NCBI GenBank assembly: GCA_030062745.1
Contig: CP099840.1
Location: 32,299,810 to 32,363,809, forward strand
Direction of reading: 5' to 3'
DNA: 64,000 nt
Source of the DNA: Capitulum mitella
Lineage: Eukaryota > Arthropoda > Thecostraca > Pollicipedomorpha > Pollicipedidae
Below are positions 31,162 to 43,600 of this stretch, piece after piece. Position 1 is the first letter of the stretch. Each line of letters begins with the position of its first letter. A program made the position numbers and the translations under genes. Below the pieces are notes generated by a model. The model was not told the DNA's origin and did no database searches. It saw nothing but the letters and a program-made list of their open reading frames with translations.

Positions 31162-33496
31162 CTGAAATCGAATGCAGAGTGTGAAGATTGTCCTGTACAT
31201 AATGTCCGTGAAGCCACATAGAACAAAAACGTTTATCGACACTCGTCGTCCAACACCTGTTTTTACGGACAGTGCCACCAGGGCAAACAATTAGAAAATG
31301 TCATCACATGTAACAGACAAGGATTCCAACACATGGAAGGAGACCCAGTAACACATAAGAGGGACTCTTTGCAGAATTCCTTCCACAGCTTGGTAACATA
31401 AACCAGAAAGCGTTCTACGCAGCCCACCTGAGTGATCTGGGCGCATTCGTTGGTGAAGTGGCAGGCGAACAGCAGTAAATTTCTAGGCTGTACCATCCAC
31501 GCGAATCGCATAAACACGGCACTGTAACAAGTCAGGGCTGAAAAGAAAAACAAAAGATTACCAATCAGTTCCACGCTGACCATACAGATCGACCAAACAA
31601 ACAATGACAAACAAAAACGAAACGAAGACGTAAGCGAGCCAACTCACAGACAAACACCAAAGGAGACCGAAGCATGCAATTAACACGCGTTTTGAAGGCC
31701 AACAGATAACGGGTCTATGCATTCAATTTGCATCGCCTTAACAGGATGTCTCAATTGCTAAGAAAATGGTGCAATGCCAGTGGTGTGCCATGATCACATC
31801 AACATTCAAAAATCATAGTTATCTGTTTCTTTCCATTCGCCACGAAAAAATCGTGTAAAAGTGTTTGTAGTTCCAATAATGATGCACACAAGAACTTACC
31901 AACAGTCATTTTGCCTGAAATAATTTCTGGGTCCTTCTTGATATCTGCTAAGGCTGCCAAAGGAATCCCCCAGTTTGCCACTGGTCCCCAAAAATGGGTG
32001 CTGGAATAGATGATATTAGTTCAATCTATTAGTTTGCAAAACATGATGAATGAATTGTAATATTCCTTGTTCCAATATGCATGATAAACAAATAAAAAGA
32101 AAGCATAAGTGCAATGTGCTCAATGAAGGCAATGCTGATGAGTCACCAGTGGCATAAAATAAGTTTCTATAAGCTGACTCTCGTCCCTTCTAAAACCCCC
32201 GACCAACGGAGTCCGGCCGACGCGTGAGGCGGCATCAAAAGAGAAAAAAACGACTGGTGTTTAGCCACACGTCACGTCGAGTCATCCGATGGAGGAAAAT
32301 ATGGTACAAACACCGTCTTTTGCTATAATCGAGCAGGCGGTCTGTGGTGACATCAGTTCGCAAGCAGGCGGGCGTCAAAATTACACAACTCACAAGGACC
32401 CAGCACTATTCGACCTGACAACAAAACAAAAGCGCAACAGCCATACCACGGGGCGGCCGAATCGTATCAACATGACACAGAACATCCCTCAACTGAATCG
32501 ATGCCAGGGTCAATATGTTCCAGAAATAGATCCACTTGAGAGGAGGACCACGATTTGTGCCAGCCCCGCTTAAGTTCAGACAATGACCCTAGCACCCTTA
32601 CTCCGAATTCCACCAATAAAATTGCAAAGGAATAGGGGAGCGAGTGACCGAAAAACTGAACAAAATGACTTGCCGCTTCCGCATTATGCGGCATGACTTG
32701 CAGCTTCTGCATTATGTGGCAAAAGGCCATGTAAGGCCCAAAAATGGAAATTCGAAGATTTGCACATGCCCTATACTAAGTCTCGGGAATCCAGAAGTCA
32801 AACAGATCTATCATGGACTATCTATTGTGAACTTGCATCAGAACTTTCATGTCCCATCATCAATGATGAATGGATCCCAACTTTGGAATTTAATGCCCTT
32901 AAGCAAAGCTGATAAAAGTGCAATATGCAAGCACTGCAAAGGTTTGTTACAATGGGCAGCCAAATGTTGCAGAAATAAGCATACTCTAAAAAATCATACA
33001 ATTTGAATGATGCATAACTGGCAATCTTGCACCAGAAGTGCTTTCAATGGTCAGCTTAATTCAAATGGGTGGGATTATAAGTCTCCCTACCCATTCAGCA
33101 GCTGCAAAATCTGACTGCCCTTGGCCAATGTTATTCTGTAGCTTCAAGATCTCGTTTGAGTACAGTATGCATAGTTGTGGATATACCTTAAGAATTTATG
33201 TGTTCCCCACTTTTGTCACATATTTGAATTTCTGAGTTCAGCCAGTTAGTCTGCAAAATCCAAAAACAGGGAAATGAGTACTGAGAGCAGAAATAACTGC
33301 AGTGACCATACATAAATTCAAGTTACAAGTCAAAGTGAACCAGATAAATTACTAATGCATGTTATTAAAACTAAACACACCACACCATAAAGGTACCTTG
33401 CATTTTGCCATGTTTGGATTACCTCATAAAATAGTCTCTTGTCTCCTTGCTCTTGATCACATCCATGATTTTTTTGCCTATTCTTGAAGCTGCCAT
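31003..33496 (-). CDS. MPC1: Mitochondrial pyruvate carrier subunit 1 (MPC1), four coding exons
   Basis: MPC1 forms a heterodimer with MPC2 in the inner mitochondrial membrane and imports pyruvate. Exons on the minus strand: 33496-33423, 32000-31900, 31537-31428, 31161-31003. Phases match and give 147 residues. The core is unmistakable: [19 protein letters not shown], then [12 protein letters not shown], then [18 protein letters not shown], then [17 protein letters not shown], then RFINHEY. The first two membrane helices fall in exons 2 and 3. After INHEYMGG the exon goes on for 44 residues of strongly basic sequence, longer than the short tail known in vertebrates. The overlapping frame (to 30983) gives a more ordinary acidic/neutral tail, so a one-base error or indel is possible. 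Codons are AT-ending, unlike the other four genes. The stop lies 738 bases from the end of the BBOF1-like gene. Confidence 0.95.
31428..31537 (-). CDS. MPC1: MPC1 coding exon 3
   Basis: Acceptor TTCTTTTCAG|, then [20 protein letters not shown] and the [11 protein letters not shown] helix, ending CAG|GTGGGC. Reading past the donor would give a non-conserved tail, so splicing is preferred. Confidence 0.95.
31900..32000 (-). CDS. MPC1: MPC1 coding exon 2
   Basis: Acceptor TCTATTCCAG|, then [20 protein letters not shown] and [13 protein letters not shown], donor G|GTAAGT. It holds the amphipathic start and first helix region of the carrier. Confidence 0.96.
33423..33496 (-). CDS. MPC1: MPC1 coding exon 1
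   Basis: It encodes [19 protein letters not shown] then RDYFM plus AG, with donor ATGAG|GTAATC. The next base C completes Ser of the conserved FMSTHFW. The start is the only ATG close upstream of RDYFM. Confidence 0.93.
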
Positions 33497-34139
33497 GACT
33501 TAATGAGTGAACCTGTATGTGTCTGTAGAAAAGGAATACATCAATGACAGGCACACACTGACAATTACCACATCAGTTATGGCCACAGCAAAGAACACTG
33601 ACTGGCTACACATGGCACAATGTGTATGATTATAACCTGGCATGGCATCACACATCATCATCACAATGAATAAAAAATTAGAGGGATCAACAATGGCAAA
33701 CAAGGACAAATGAATGTGGCAAATGCAACATTTCAAACTTCATCCAACTGAGTTTTGGAAAAACAGCATCTGCAGAAATCTTGGGGCTGCCCAAGATTAA
33801 TGCAGATTAATGCCCAAGAACATGCCTTAAGAAATGATGTTATATGCATGATGAGAAGTTCACAGTGGATGCTAAACAATTAGTCAGTTATGTATTTATG
33901 ACATTTTTTGCCAGCACTATGAAGTTCAGCTACTTGCTAAGCAGATGTAGGATGCGTGGGCTTTGAAACTTTGCGATGTAATATCTCTTTATATAAGAGG
34001 CTTATTTTTTGGTTTTACTGTGGTGATGATAAGTCTTGTATTTTGCATACCAAGTGGTAATTATGCCAGGGAAATATCTCATTAACAGTTAGATAATTTT
34101 AAGCAAAAGGAAAAAAGTTAATTCAAGAACTCAGTGGGT
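33497..34139. other. MPC1 upstream region
   Basis: AT-rich and CpG-poor. No TATA box or other element can be named with confidence. Confidence 0.4.
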
Positions 34140-34930
34140 ACACAGGCAATCATCAAGCGGACAATGGCGGTGTCTGTCAACACATCTGGCAGTGTTCCAC
34201 GTTATAACACCATCCCTGGAGAGCCTCGGAAAACGTCCAAATTTACAGATCATCTCATGAGGAGAGAAGAACTCACGGACCCCTGAATTAGTGCTGCTGA
34301 GCCTAAAAAATCAAATTCAGATCTACTCAAAAACATGTCTGAGTGTACCATTTAGGAGAAGCTACAGGAGAACTGCAAGATGCTGCACATTCACCAGCCA
34401 AAAAAAAAACTACTTACTGTATGCATGAAGAAACAATGTCTTTGGTTTGCCAAGAAGTTCAAAGACTGGTTTAAAGAGCAACAGAAGAAGTTGATGTGGA
34501 GGGATGAATTGACCTTTCATTGCATTATTATGCACCAAGAGAGGTCTGATGTCCCAAAGGGTCCAACAGGTATGATTCATGGTACATGTCAGAGACTACT
34601 AGGCACCCTATTTCAGTCATGGTGTGAGGTTGTTGCAGTAAGGTTTTGGGTTGGGGAGGAATTCAGTTTCTTCCCAAGAATATGAACAGGAGAAGAATGA
34701 CAGGGAAATGCCACACCCATGTTTTGCAGCATCACCTTCCTTCCTGCATATACCTACCACCAGTACAGCATTTTCATGCATGGCTCTGTCCCCTGCCCCA
34801 AGAAAAAAAATTGTATTGAAATTCCTCCATGACAGCTCCAATGCTATTCTAGAATGACCTGGGGATTCAACAGACCTAAACAACATCAAAAATGTGTGGT
34901 CCTCTTACTTGTGGTCTACTGACATTTGGT
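34140..34930 (+). mobile_element. Dead Tc1/mariner transposase remnant
   Basis: Translation with frame changes follows the Tc1 transposase order. Near 34420-34560 comes CLWFAKKFKDWF..MWRDELTF, equal to the block around the first catalytic Asp, which is kept. Near 34765-34800 comes FMHGSVPCP, where the second catalytic Asp of HDxAPxH has become Gly. Then VLKFLHDSSNAILE and a stop, and NVWS near 34905, where the third acidic residue is Lys. There are several stops and frameshifts. The inverted ends were not identified. Confidence 0.8.
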
Positions 34931-37169
34931 GGTTGGGTGGAGACTATTCAACCACCAAATGTTGTAGATGTAATGTCTGCAGAAAGCTCTCATAAAGGTG
35001 TGGGAGACAGATATGGAGCAGCAGAATTTCCAAACCACTGCCCAGTTGATGCCCTGCCACAATCAGGTCGTCCAGATGTGCAGTGGAGTGACAAATTATT
35101 AGGAAGTGAGTGCAATGATGGTGTGATATGCATTTGTTGCCACAATGTCTCTTTGTGTAGCAGCAACAAAACAAGTATATAAAAATTCAAGGTTTTCCAT
35201 GCACACTGTAAAAACAGTACATATCCAATTCATTATAAGCAGTGCTTTTTCTGTACATCCCATCTAAGTTGTATCTTAAGCACAGACACTACATATCACA
35301 GGCATGTTAGGCAATGGCTGGAAATATAGTGACATCTTTGACTACACTTGAAAAATGATTAAAATGGGGTCTGCATGACAGCTCCATCCCAAAGAAATGA
35401 AACAGGCCCTGTGACAATGCACAGAGAGAAACAACTTAAGCATATTTCATATGGGTTCCATGAGAAATTCATACCAGTGTGCAAATCTAGCACCTGCTGA
35501 CACCTCCCAGTCCAAGCATTTGGCCCATTCTAACAAAACAGGGCTTACCTGAAAACTTGTAATCCTAACTAATCTTTTGTATGTACAAAAGCAGTAAAGC
35601 AAAAACACAACTATCTACTTTTGGGCAAAAACAGCCAATGCTGATTATGTGGCATATGATGATCTTGATTCTTGGCCTTTAGCTGGCCCCAAAGCATGTT
35701 CAAATATGATTCCTAGAGCAATGAGAGATAAAGGGCTTCAATAAAAGAGGGGAGTTGAATTCAAGCTTTCAGGTTATTACATATTTTTTTTATCCACTTT
35801 TCCCTTATTGGTTGGGCAGATTTCAGCACCAGTATCAGTCAGTGAGGATAGGTACAATATTATAGATGCATCAGTAGCAGGCCAAAGAAACCAAAACAGG
35901 AAGTGATCATACTTGGTAGTCTGCTTAGTCAACACAGCATCAATGAAACAATACCCTCACTTCTTATTTTCTAGTTTCTCCCCATTATTCTATCCATACC
36001 TGTCTCTAATAGAACATGTATATCCATCCTTTTATATGAATTTGTCATGTCATTATTTAGTTCAAATCAGTGATAAAACTCATTTAATGAAATTACATTA
36101 TACTTCTGTACAAAATTGCTTCAAATGCCTCTCACTTACACAACACTGCTTAACAGATCAATGGCAAGTAATACCCGTGGAGACAAAAATTAGGCATTAC
36201 AAGGCAAAAATTACAGGGCAAACACAAAACGGGATCCTTGCTGAGAGGTTGCTGATAAGGGAGCTAAGCTGACCCGCGTAAACAAGGAGCAAAGTTGTTA
36301 GAGAGGAATCAAATTTACACCAAGATGGGCTGAGGCTGCGTTTTATCAATGGGAAATTCCTCCGGCGCTTACCACAGACAAACAATACCACAAACGGCCT
36401 TCGGCGGAGATCCTTTACGAGATGGAAATAACGTCCTGTATCCAAGGCCCCTGAGCCGGTCGCGTGCACGGGCTGATGCTGACAATGTCCAGCAGCATGC
36501 GTCGGAAACGAAGCAGGCGCGTCGAAAACCCCCAAATAATATATAAATAGGTGATCAGTTAATAAGCGAAGAATTATGACGACCTTAAGTATTAATGAAA
36601 TAACCAAGAAAAAATTAACAGTTATCGTAAACTTTGATTTTCTTTACGAGGGTGTGAAGGTTGTCCCAAGCTAACGGGGAAATCTGTGCAGTGTGCGACA
36701 CGTCAGTAATGTGAGCAATATTCGCAAAATGAACGCGAAGAAACATGGAGAATCCTGGAAAGATAGTCACTATTGCTGACGTAGAACAAGGCTCTTGGCA
36801 AGGCCGCTTGTGTTGTGGTGTAATGGTATAATGTAAGGTTAGGTGCACTGGTTGTGCGCGGCTGGGAGGTTGTCAGTGATGCGGATTTAAGCAAATGTGC
36901 GAAGGTACGCGAGCGCGCCGGGCATATGTTTATTTTAGAATAACCGGTCTGCAGGACTGCAAATTCCAGGCACGTAGCCAAGGGGAAGGGAGGGCGCGAT
37001 GGCTCCCCTGAACCAAGCGGTCCATACGAGATATTTAAGATTTTGCAGGAATACGGAATAGTGGATCAAATATATGTTGCAAAAGCAAACATTAGATGTT
37101 TTTTCTTTGCATTAAGTACGATGTTAGTTTTGTAAAATTGTTTTGTCACAAGCATAGTTGCATGTCAGT
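34931..37169. other. Intergenic between MPC1 and MAN1B1 (part 1)
   Basis: AT-rich and mostly CpG-poor. The first 250 bases may be the decayed end of the transposase. A more CpG-rich island at about 36200-36560 contains no recognised exon but could be a distant promoter or 5' UTR exon of MPC1. Confidence 0.4.
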
Positions 37170-37480
37170 GCAGGGTTGGAAATTTGATTTTTGTTTTTGG
37201 TGTCTGAACATAGTTTTTGTGTTGGAGTACAAAATTTTGCAAACAGCAATACTGGTTTAAGTTGGTGTTCTTGGGATAAGTCAGCTATGACATCATGCCT
37301 GCTTCTTTCTGAAAGGAAGACAGCCATTTGCTTCCCAAATTAGAAATTGGTTGACATGCTCATAGTGTAGCTTTTTAATGGAGGTGTAACATTTAACTTT
37401 TGGAGTATGAAACGTTTTTGGGCACACATTTTCTGATGCTCTTAAATGCCAGAAAATGGCACCTTTCCCAGCCTTGTGTC
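37170..37480 (+). repeat. Interspersed repeat, copy 2
   Basis: Collinear with 15190-15525 (GGTTGGAAATTTGATTTTTG at the start). By eye roughly 70% similar. Confidence 0.75.
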
Positions 37481-38004
37481 AGTGGGATATTACAAAATTT
37501 GACATTTATCCTCCCCTAAGGAAAATCCTGGCTGTGTGCCTGTGCAGTCTAATGTAAGCAATGTTCAGTGCCTGTTACCTTTATGAACCTTCGCATTGAG
37601 ATCTGTTCATGAGGTCTGTTCATAGGTGCATCCGGATTAGAGTCAGATGGGAGGCAGTTGGGTGAGGAAAGTGCTGAGTGTCCATCAAAATAATTTTCTA
37701 CCTAATCTTTGCCTATAGTAATCAGAACATGAATAATTGAAGTCTTCAGGACCCAACATCTTGAAACACCACCATATTTATTTCTTATGGCACATGTATT
37801 GTAGCCTGGCTCTTAGTGTATTGACTGCCATCATATCCGGAATTACAAATTTCTAAGAATTTCAAGTATAGATCATGGGAAGCTGTTTTAGCAATTGATC
37901 AGTATCATGTGGAATATGTTGTGCCTAATACCTGTGTGCTACTGCCTGGGGAGCCTGGCCATTATAACAACCAAACTTAGCAAGTCCTGGGCAATATTGG
38001 AAAT

Positions 38005-38455
38005 CTGGTTTTTCTTCCTGATGTTGGAGTACCAATTCTCTTTTGGAGTATAAAATGTCATGCATTTATGTCAGAAACATGGACTAAGTAGGTGCTTTGA
38101 AAGCATATGTGTAGCAGCAACAAAACAAGCAGGGGTGGATCCAGAGGCTCCATGCAGGGGTAGGCAAACCAGTTTTCTGGGTTTATGTGGTAGAGTCAGC
38201 AGAGTTATTAACTGGGGGGATGGAAGGTGGCTGGTAGTGGGATTGGACTGTACTTCAGTGGCCAAGTATGGATGGTAAACCATCAACTGGGGGGAGGGGG
38301 ATGCTTGGCAACTTCAGACTCTGGTTCAGTCAGAATACTCATGTCTTTTGGGGATGGGGGAAAATGACTGTTTTGGAGTCCAAAATTTTTCTTTGAGTGT
38401 AATTTTTTGGTGCTCCTTGACACCAAGAAAATGACAGTTTTTCCAACACTGGTCC
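38005..38455 (+). repeat. Interspersed repeat, partial related copy
   Basis: Pieces such as GGAAATCTGGTTTTTCTTC, TTTTGGAGTATAAAATG and TTGACACCAAGAAAATGnCAG with CCAACACTGG match parts of the repeat at 15190 and 37170, separated by unrelated sequence. Confidence 0.5.
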
Positions 38456-40517
38456 TGGGTAAGGGCTTGCTTAATTTGGGTGTCACTTGTATTTTACTTA
38501 CAGTTCTCTTCTGTGGTTATGCGAATGATCTTAATGACATCATTACACACACATGAACTATTTGTGAAGTTCTACAAACTGCAGAGTTCACCTTTGCAGT
38601 GCCCAACCACAGCCAAATACAGGACATGGGTGTGGATGCTTTTATTAAGGTTTGCACATCAGATATTGCTGAGCAGGCCACCAAATCCTTAGGCTCCAGA
38701 TGGCATGTGACTGCTTGCAATGATCTTCAGTGGATGGCTGTCACTATTTGTTGATTTGGAAGTGTCTCTCAGTCACAGCAGTGAAAGTTCTGTGGAAGGG
38801 CAGAGGCCAATGAGTAAGTCTGTGGGAAGGACAGAGCTTTTGAGTTAGTCAATAGTTCACTGTAAAAGTGAGTATTGGGAGCAGAGTTTGAGGTTATACA
38901 GAGTAAGAACTAGTGAATCATTGACTACAGTCCTTTTGCTATGCAGCAGTTATATCTGAAGCATGGAAGTTCTCTTTGGAAGGGAAAATATGGAGAATTC
39001 TCCTGCATAGTGACCAGTTATGGGGTTTTGTTCAACCACTTAAAGACACTTGTAGATGAATTGGATAAACAAAGGCTGGGTTATCCACAGTGTGATATTT
39101 GTGTAGACAACCATTAGTTCTTTTGCATCATCATTTATCATTAATTTGTTGTACTATTTGTGTATTATTTATATGTTATTTACATGTTCCATATTTTTCC
39201 TTTATGATTTTGTGATCATCAAACCTGTTATTTGTCAAACATTGAGATGCCAACTGGTCATTGGAATACTCTGGCATTTCACAGTTAAATATGAAGAAAT
39301 ATTTGAACCAGATTATACATGTCCAAGCAGAATGCCAAACAGGACATTGCCTGCCATTGTTTTGACTTCTGTACATCCATATGGATGAAAACAAGCTGCA
39401 AGTGATACTACAAAGATATGCTCAGCCCATTCCCCACTGTAGCACAGATCGGCCCAGTATGAGATGAGTAGCCTCATGAATAATGTCACTTTTGTTCTGT
39501 TTCTGGCAGGTGGGCAGGAGGTGCCAGGTTGGTATTAGTGATGGTTACCAGAGCCTGCCATAAAGTATATATGGACTGGTTTATATTGCCCCTTTTATTT
39601 TAGCCAACTGAGATGAGAGTATGGAAATAGCCAGTCTCACTATAGATTAATTAGCATTGTGCATGCAATAACATTTTGCATATATTCTGATTTTCCACTG
39701 TCACAGGCATGTACTACTCCTAAATCAAAGTGAGAAACTATGGCACTTGGAGTGATACTATCCCAGTGACTCAAATTCAGATTTTTTGCAATGAAGATGT
39801 GGGCATTTTTGGACGCATTTTTGGACGTACCACCAAAGCACAACCACGACTGCACGCATGTAATTGCTCTCGTGGAACAGAAACAGAGATGTATATGAAG
39901 ACCATTCAAAAAATCAGGTTTTGCCGCCGATGCTGGAAACACATCTTACAGAGTGATAGGAGCAATATCGTAGGCCAAATGGAACTTAGTCATTGTTCTG
40001 ATATTGTGTGGGTTGTGGCGAGGAGCAAGAGGATTGAGTCCTACCAGTTCCAAGGCACTTTTCCATATTTATCTCTTCTTCTCGAACTAATCATTCCGAA
40101 GCGTGGTATTGTACGAGCTTGACGTTTTGTAGCTTTGGTTACACAGCAACACGACTGCCAATCAGAATGCCCTCTGCCACTGACGTCACGCCTCACCCGT
40201 CTCGGCAGCACCCGGCGCCGGCCGCCCTGCTGCTTGGCACCGACCACAGCTGTAAATTTCTGTAACTTGTTTTTGCACTGTGAATCAGTTACCTTTTTAC
40301 ATATTGTTCTCATTGCATCTTTTGAGATGAAATAGCACTGGCTTCAGAACATTCCACTGTTTGATCCGAATATTCTAAAGCACCCATCCAATTATTTGAA
40401 TCCCAAACGCTATTCGAATTCTGAGCTCAATCCTGCATCAACTTCTGCACAGTTTGTTAATGAATCAAAAATTTCAGGCCTCAAATTAATAAAGGTCTTT
40501 GATTCGTTTTACAGCAG
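38456..40517. other. Intergenic and probable MAN1B1 5' region
   Basis: CpG-poor DNA up to about 39800, then CpG content rises; 40120-40260 is GC-rich (GGCGCCGGCCGCCC) and is a likely promoter or first non-coding exon of MAN1B1. The sequence TTTTACAGCAG just before the ATG looks like a splice acceptor, which supports an upstream non-coding exon. Confidence 0.45.
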
Positions 40518-40610
40518 ATGGCAGATTATGGTACCACCTCCTCGTCCGTATCACAGCTCCCCATGCTGGGAACCTCACACGTGGCCTCATCGAGGAAGAC
40601 ACTGTGGAGG
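40518..40610 (+). CDS. MAN1B1: MAN1B1 coding exon 1
   Basis: It encodes the 31-residue cytosolic start ([18 protein letters not shown]...KTLWR) with donor GAGG|GTGAGT. The ATG is the first in frame after an acceptor-like CAG. Confidence 0.88.
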
Positions 40611-43600
40611 GTGAGTGCCTTATTGTGCCATGATGTGTGGCATAGCTGTATCATAAAGCAAATTTGCTTAGATGCAACACTGCCTGAATGAATTGTGGGT
40701 TGTATTGGGTTTGGAAAGGCGCATAGATAAAGTGTTGCAAACAATGTCATTCCTATTTAGCGTTTTAGTCTTTTTATTTGCGCTTTGATAACTGTGTTGT
40801 GTGTGTTCCCCTGACATCGTGACATTTTCACTGTCGGTATTGTCTGGTATGACAGTGGTTAAATTGAAACAATTCCAGGTATCAAAACACCCAGGCTCAC
40901 CCCCGCACATGTGCAAATGTTGCGGGGAGCGCCTCCTCAACTGCAGCATACTTGCAGCAAAGGTATTGGTAGGAAAAAACTTTAACTTCAGTGCAGTGAG
41001 AAAATATTTCCATTGATTGAACGTATTCGTTCTTCTTTCAGCGGTGGAAACAACTGTCGAGACTTCAGAGAAATGTAGTATTTTTGGTGCTGGCTGTATT
41101 CACGCTGACGGTAGTCTATGTATTCTCAAGACAGCACACCTCAAGTGTAAGTGAAGCGACGGTTGTGACATGTTGGTTGCTTTTATGTGTGCAGCTTGGT
41201 CGATAAACGCCTCCCAGTCTAGTCACTGTACTTGTTAATATCGTACGGTAATGCAGACGTACTGTGTGCCGTGCTTGCTGTGGTCATACATTGCGGCATT
41301 CACGTGCTTCTCCCGGGCCAGTGTCGTTCTGGTGCTTTAATGCCGCACATCTCAGCGGCCGGCAGTTGTTCGGTCTGTTGGTGTCATTGTGTCGTGTAAG
41401 TTGCTTCCAAGCGCTTCTCACGTTAGCGTGTAGCCCCATGCGTCAGCTAGTCGCGGGCCTGCTGTTCGCGCATCTCTCAGTGCACGGACCACCAAACCGT
41501 GTTCACAGAACGACCACCACCTTTCGAACGGCGGGGAGACGCTAGGGCCGGCGGCGGGCGCGGCGCCGCCCGGCCCGCCGCCGGCGGAGCAGCCGGCGGC
41601 GCCGAGGCAGGCCGTGAGTCGCCCGAGCCGCCGTTTTGTCGTCGCGGAACACGGGAGCTCGGCAGACGGACCGGCCGGCCGCCGGAGACGGCCGGCGACC
41701 AGCGCTCAGCATGTGCTGCCGATTTGAGGCCGTCGTCTGTTGTTATGATCTGAGACGGACGCCACCGTCCGTCGTGTCGTCTCGATACAGAAACCAGTCG
41801 ACTTCACGTGCTGCAATTCCGACCTTCGAATTCATTTCTTGCTTCGGCTTGGAATTCCTTCTTGAAAATCGGTCTGTTTTTTATCTCCGTGAATCACTCG
41901 ATTTCGCTTGCTGTAGTTCCTGTTTTCCATTTCATTCCTTGCTTCGGCTTAGAATTCACTCTTGAAAATTGGTCGGTTTTTCTTTGTGTATACTTAGACT
42001 CGCTTTTAGGCGCTCCACTTTCAGAACCTGGTAATGGCTTAATGGAAGCGAACCATCCACACATTTTAGAGACGGCTTGATGACGGCTGATGACCCATTT
42101 TAAACAACTCATAGCCAGCCAAAATATGCTCAAATCAGCGCATGTTACCGTCGGATACCCTGCAGATCCTGTTGTGGCCATAGTTGCCACCTGGCCACCC
42201 GCATCCTAACCTCGCATGTAAGAAACACTAAAATGTCTCGACGCTGTTGGGGGCTCCGGGTCCGTCCGCGTCCGTGACGGCGTCCTTGCGGGCCCGGCAG
42301 GCCCGGCGGGTGGTGCAGCGGGCGTTCGCCGCCGACCGGCACCACCCGGGCCCCAACGTGGAGCACCAGCTCGAGGAGACGGTCGACCGGGCCGGCAACA
42401 AGGTGCAGCGCGTCAACAAGGTCATTCACATGCACAAGGTGGACAGGTGAGTGTGGTGCCGACAGCGCAGCCCGCCGAGCCCCGTGAGCCCATTGGTCCT
42501 CCGGCGAGCAGTGGGCGGCGTTCTCCCGGGCTCGAGTGATTGCTTACCGCTGACGTTGCCTTCAGATGTTTGGGAAGGTTTTGTTCGCCGCTTCAAGGTG
42601 ACGCATGGGATGATTATTGAACTTAATATGTCGTATTTTTGCGTTGTTTGTCTGACGCGTCTGCAGTAGACTTCGATATGCTACGGTAGACATGCATTGC
42701 CGTTGAACGGGTGTAGATGAGTGGTGGAGTCCACAGTGTGCTGAGCGGCCGTTAATCTGTCGCCTCAGGGTAGTGGAGGAGGAGGGCGACGATGACCCGA
42801 GCGGGGTCAGAAACCCGGTCCGGGAGCCGGAGAGGAACGACCCGGAGAGGGACGACCTGGAGCCTGCCGAAACAGAGCCGGAGGGACTGATCCCGGCCAG
42901 GGTGGAGCGAGCCGCCATGAGGTTCCCAGGTACGGCCGCAGAGTGTACCTCACGGAACCGCCTTCAGGTCCCCAGGTACGGCCACAGAGTGTACCTCACG
43001 GAACCGCCTTCAGGTCTCCAGGTACGGCCGCAGAGTGTACATCACGGAACGGCCAGAAGGTTCCCAGGTACGGCCGCAGAGTTGTACCTCACGGAACCGC
43101 CTATCAGGTCCCCAGGTACGGCCGCAGAGTGTACCTCACGGAACCGTCTTCAGGTCCCCAGGTACGGCCGCAGAGTGTACCTCACGGAACCGCCATCAGG
43201 TCTCCAGGTACGGCTGCATTGTGTACATCACGGAACGGCCAGATGGTTCCCAGGTACAGCCGCAGAGCTGTACCTCACGGAACCGCCTTCAGGTCCCCAG
43301 GTACAGCCGCAGAGTGTACTTCACAGAACGACCATCATGCTCCTAGGTACGGCCACAGAATGTACCTCACGGAACAACCGTGAGGTTCACAGGCGCGGGC
43401 AAAACCCGGTCGGGCTTACCAGCTGTAGTCCCGAGTCTTTGGGACCCATAATGCATTGACCGCGGCCAACACCCCGTGAGCCGACGTGGTTCGATTAGCA
43501 TCCGTTCTGCGTACGGCCAGTCTGGTTCGTTGGACGGTGTTGGTGGACGGTGTTTCGGCAGACGTTTGGTGATCCCAGGCCAGTTGACATGTCGTCCGTC

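Noticed and set aside
31263-31427. Continuation of MPC1 exon 3 as an alternative C-terminus
   Set aside because: It is read only if the CAG|GTGGGC donor is ignored; the spliced exon restores the conserved RFINHEY sequence.
36197-36607. 136-codon minus-strand frame as MPC1 first exon
   Set aside because: The real exon 1, with RDYFM and a matching phase, is at 33423-33496.
39730-40122. 130-codon plus-strand frame before MAN1B1
   Set aside because: No family resemblance and an odd composition; the region is better explained as promoter-proximal DNA.
42773-43459. 228-codon plus-strand frame with repeats of the type [11 protein letters not shown]
   Set aside because: The frame reads through the 46-bp array after MAN1B1 exon 4. 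Conserved GH47 sequence resumes only after splicing to 43971.
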